This document shows, piece after piece, positions 63,252 through 64,000 of a stretch of DNA of 64,000 nucleotides. The notes below the pieces were generated by a model. It was not told the origin of the DNA. It made no database searches and saw only the letters and a list, made by a program, of their open reading frames with translations. The position numbers were made by a program, and so were the translations under genes. This stretch comes from Acidobacteriota bacterium (GTDB taxonomy: Bacteria > Acidobacteriota > Terriglobia > Bryobacterales > Bryobacteraceae): NCBI GenBank assembly GCA_018268935.1, contig JAFDVS010000077.1, positions 62,001-126,000 on the forward strand, given 5' to 3'. Position 1 is the first letter of the stretch. Each line of letters begins with the position of its first letter.

Positions 63252-64000
63252 TTACCGGCTGTACTCGGTCAAATGCTGCTTGGTGGTTCCGCGCCACTGC
63301 TCCTGTGGTGGCCCGCCGTACTTCGTGAACCATTGATCGAGGTCTGAGTCCAGTGACGAGATCAGGTACTTGTACTGTGGATCGTCGATGAGGTTCTTCG
63401 TCTCGTTAGGATCCCGCTCCAGGTCATACAGCTCGCTGGGCCATTCCTTGGTTCGTCGGATGTACTTCAACGTCTCCGTCCGCACGCCCCGCACAAAGGA
63501 GTACTCGAAGTAGAGCCGGTTGTCCCAGTTCATCTTCTGGCCCCGCAGGAACCCGGCGTAGCTTCGCCCCGGCCGCTTCGGGTCTTTCGGAGCACTCACG
63601 CTCAGATAGTCGAGGATGGTGGGGAAGTAGTCGTAGCTTGACACCATCGGTGTCAGCACTTGGCCTGGGGCGATCTTGCCGGGATGATTCCAGATCAGTG
63701 GCACCCGCGCGCCGCCATCGTAGAGGTTGAACGGCCATGTGCCGTTGCCTTTGCCCCATACGCCATGGTGGCCGGCGCTCCAGCCCTGATCGGCGGTGAA
63801 CACGATCAACGTGTTCTCCCGCACGCCCATCTCTTCGAGCTTCTTCACCACCTTCCCGACGTTCGCATCCACGCCGCTGATCAGCGCCGAGTAGGCATGC
63901 ATGCTGCGCTTGTTGCCGTGATGATTGGCCAGCCCCGGGTTCTGCCAGGGATGCTTCGGGTTGTCGGGGAAGCAGGAGAACTTGGCCTCATTGTACGGAG
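63252..64000 (-). CDS. Sulfatase, N-terminal part outside the window
   Basis: The C-terminal 249 residues or so of a type I sulfatase are open to the right edge. The visible part has NHHGNKRSMHAYSALISGVD, the core LIVFTADQGWSAGHHGVWGKG, VPLIWNHPGKIAPG, SYDYFPTILDYLSV, and the C-terminal WPSELYDLERDPNETKNLIDD pattern. The formylglycine CxPSR motif would be upstream, outside the window. Hydrolyses sulfate esters, plausibly of glycans. It is the first gene of the cassette with the cytochrome/WD40, PPC and DUF1549 proteins on the same strand. Confidence 0.92.
   Translation of the reverse strand, partial: PYNEAKFSCFPDNPKHPWQNPGLANHHGNKRSMHAYSALISGVDANVGKVVKKLEEMGVRENTLIVFTADQGWSAGHHGVWGKGNGTWPFNLYDGGARVPLIWNHPGKIAPGQVLTPMVSSYDYFPTILDYLSVSAPKDPKRPGRSYAGFLRGQKMNWDNRLYFEYSFVRGVRTETLKYIRRTKEWPSELYDLERDPNETKNLIDDPQYKYLISSLDSDLDQWFTKYGGPPQEQWRGTTKQHLTEYSR

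Overview
The window looks like a chromosomal segment of a GC-rich acidobacterium of the Solibacter/Bryobacter type. This rests on gene content rather than any marker gene: three Oar-like TonB-dependent receptors with an N-terminal carboxypeptidase-regulatory domain, a PadR-linked ADOP/MacB-like permease, and DUF1501, DUF1549/DUF1553, PQQ-propeller and GH97 proteins. No rRNA, tRNA or CRISPR array was seen.

Layout. 1-8 kb: a truncated Oar-like receptor diverges from a membrane-anchored regulator-like protein, which is followed by a second receptor with its own good sigma70-type promoter. 8-12.8 kb: a PadR gene and an ADOP permease gene that is broken twice, by a frameshift near its start and by a complete group II intron (about 9893-11758) in antisense orientation. 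12.8-18.4 kb: a PQQ-propeller protein, then a cobalamin riboswitch driving cobQ-btuF-btuD-btuC. 18.4-24 kb: GH97 glycosidase, DUF4159 protein, VOC protein, AraC regulator, and an autoregulated-looking TetR plus NmrA-like reductase pair. 24-30.5 kb: DUF1501, a PSD1-type cytochrome protein, TerC and an RNase H-fold exonuclease, all on the minus strand. 30.6-37.5 kb: a secreted QYPPG-repeat protein, YbaK, a membrane protein, an AGE-family epimerase, a bactofilin, a URO-D-like protein and an enolase-superfamily protein.

37.7-50.7 kb is the most striking part. One strand carries a hybrid histidine kinase, a TolC-like outer-membrane protein, four tandem paralogous PhnD-like periplasmic binding proteins, a membrane kinase (HAMP-GAF-HATPase), a second REC-kinase and a REC-PAS-GGDEF-EAL protein. 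Most of these genes overlap by 4 nt. There is no ABC permease or ATPase, so the binding proteins are better read as sensors. The inferred route is periplasmic ligand, binding proteins, kinase relay, c-di-GMP.

50.7-64 kb: small exported or membrane proteins, a third Oar-like receptor, a repeat-flanked SHGPVT-motif protein, an odd four-TM protein with a possible PGDYG-like N-terminus, and a minus-strand set (partial sulfatase, cytochrome c/WD40, PPC-domain protein, DUF1549/DUF1553) of the kind common in Planctomycetes and Acidobacteria and plausibly used on sulfated or complex glycans. All functions are inferred from reading the sequence; no database search was run.
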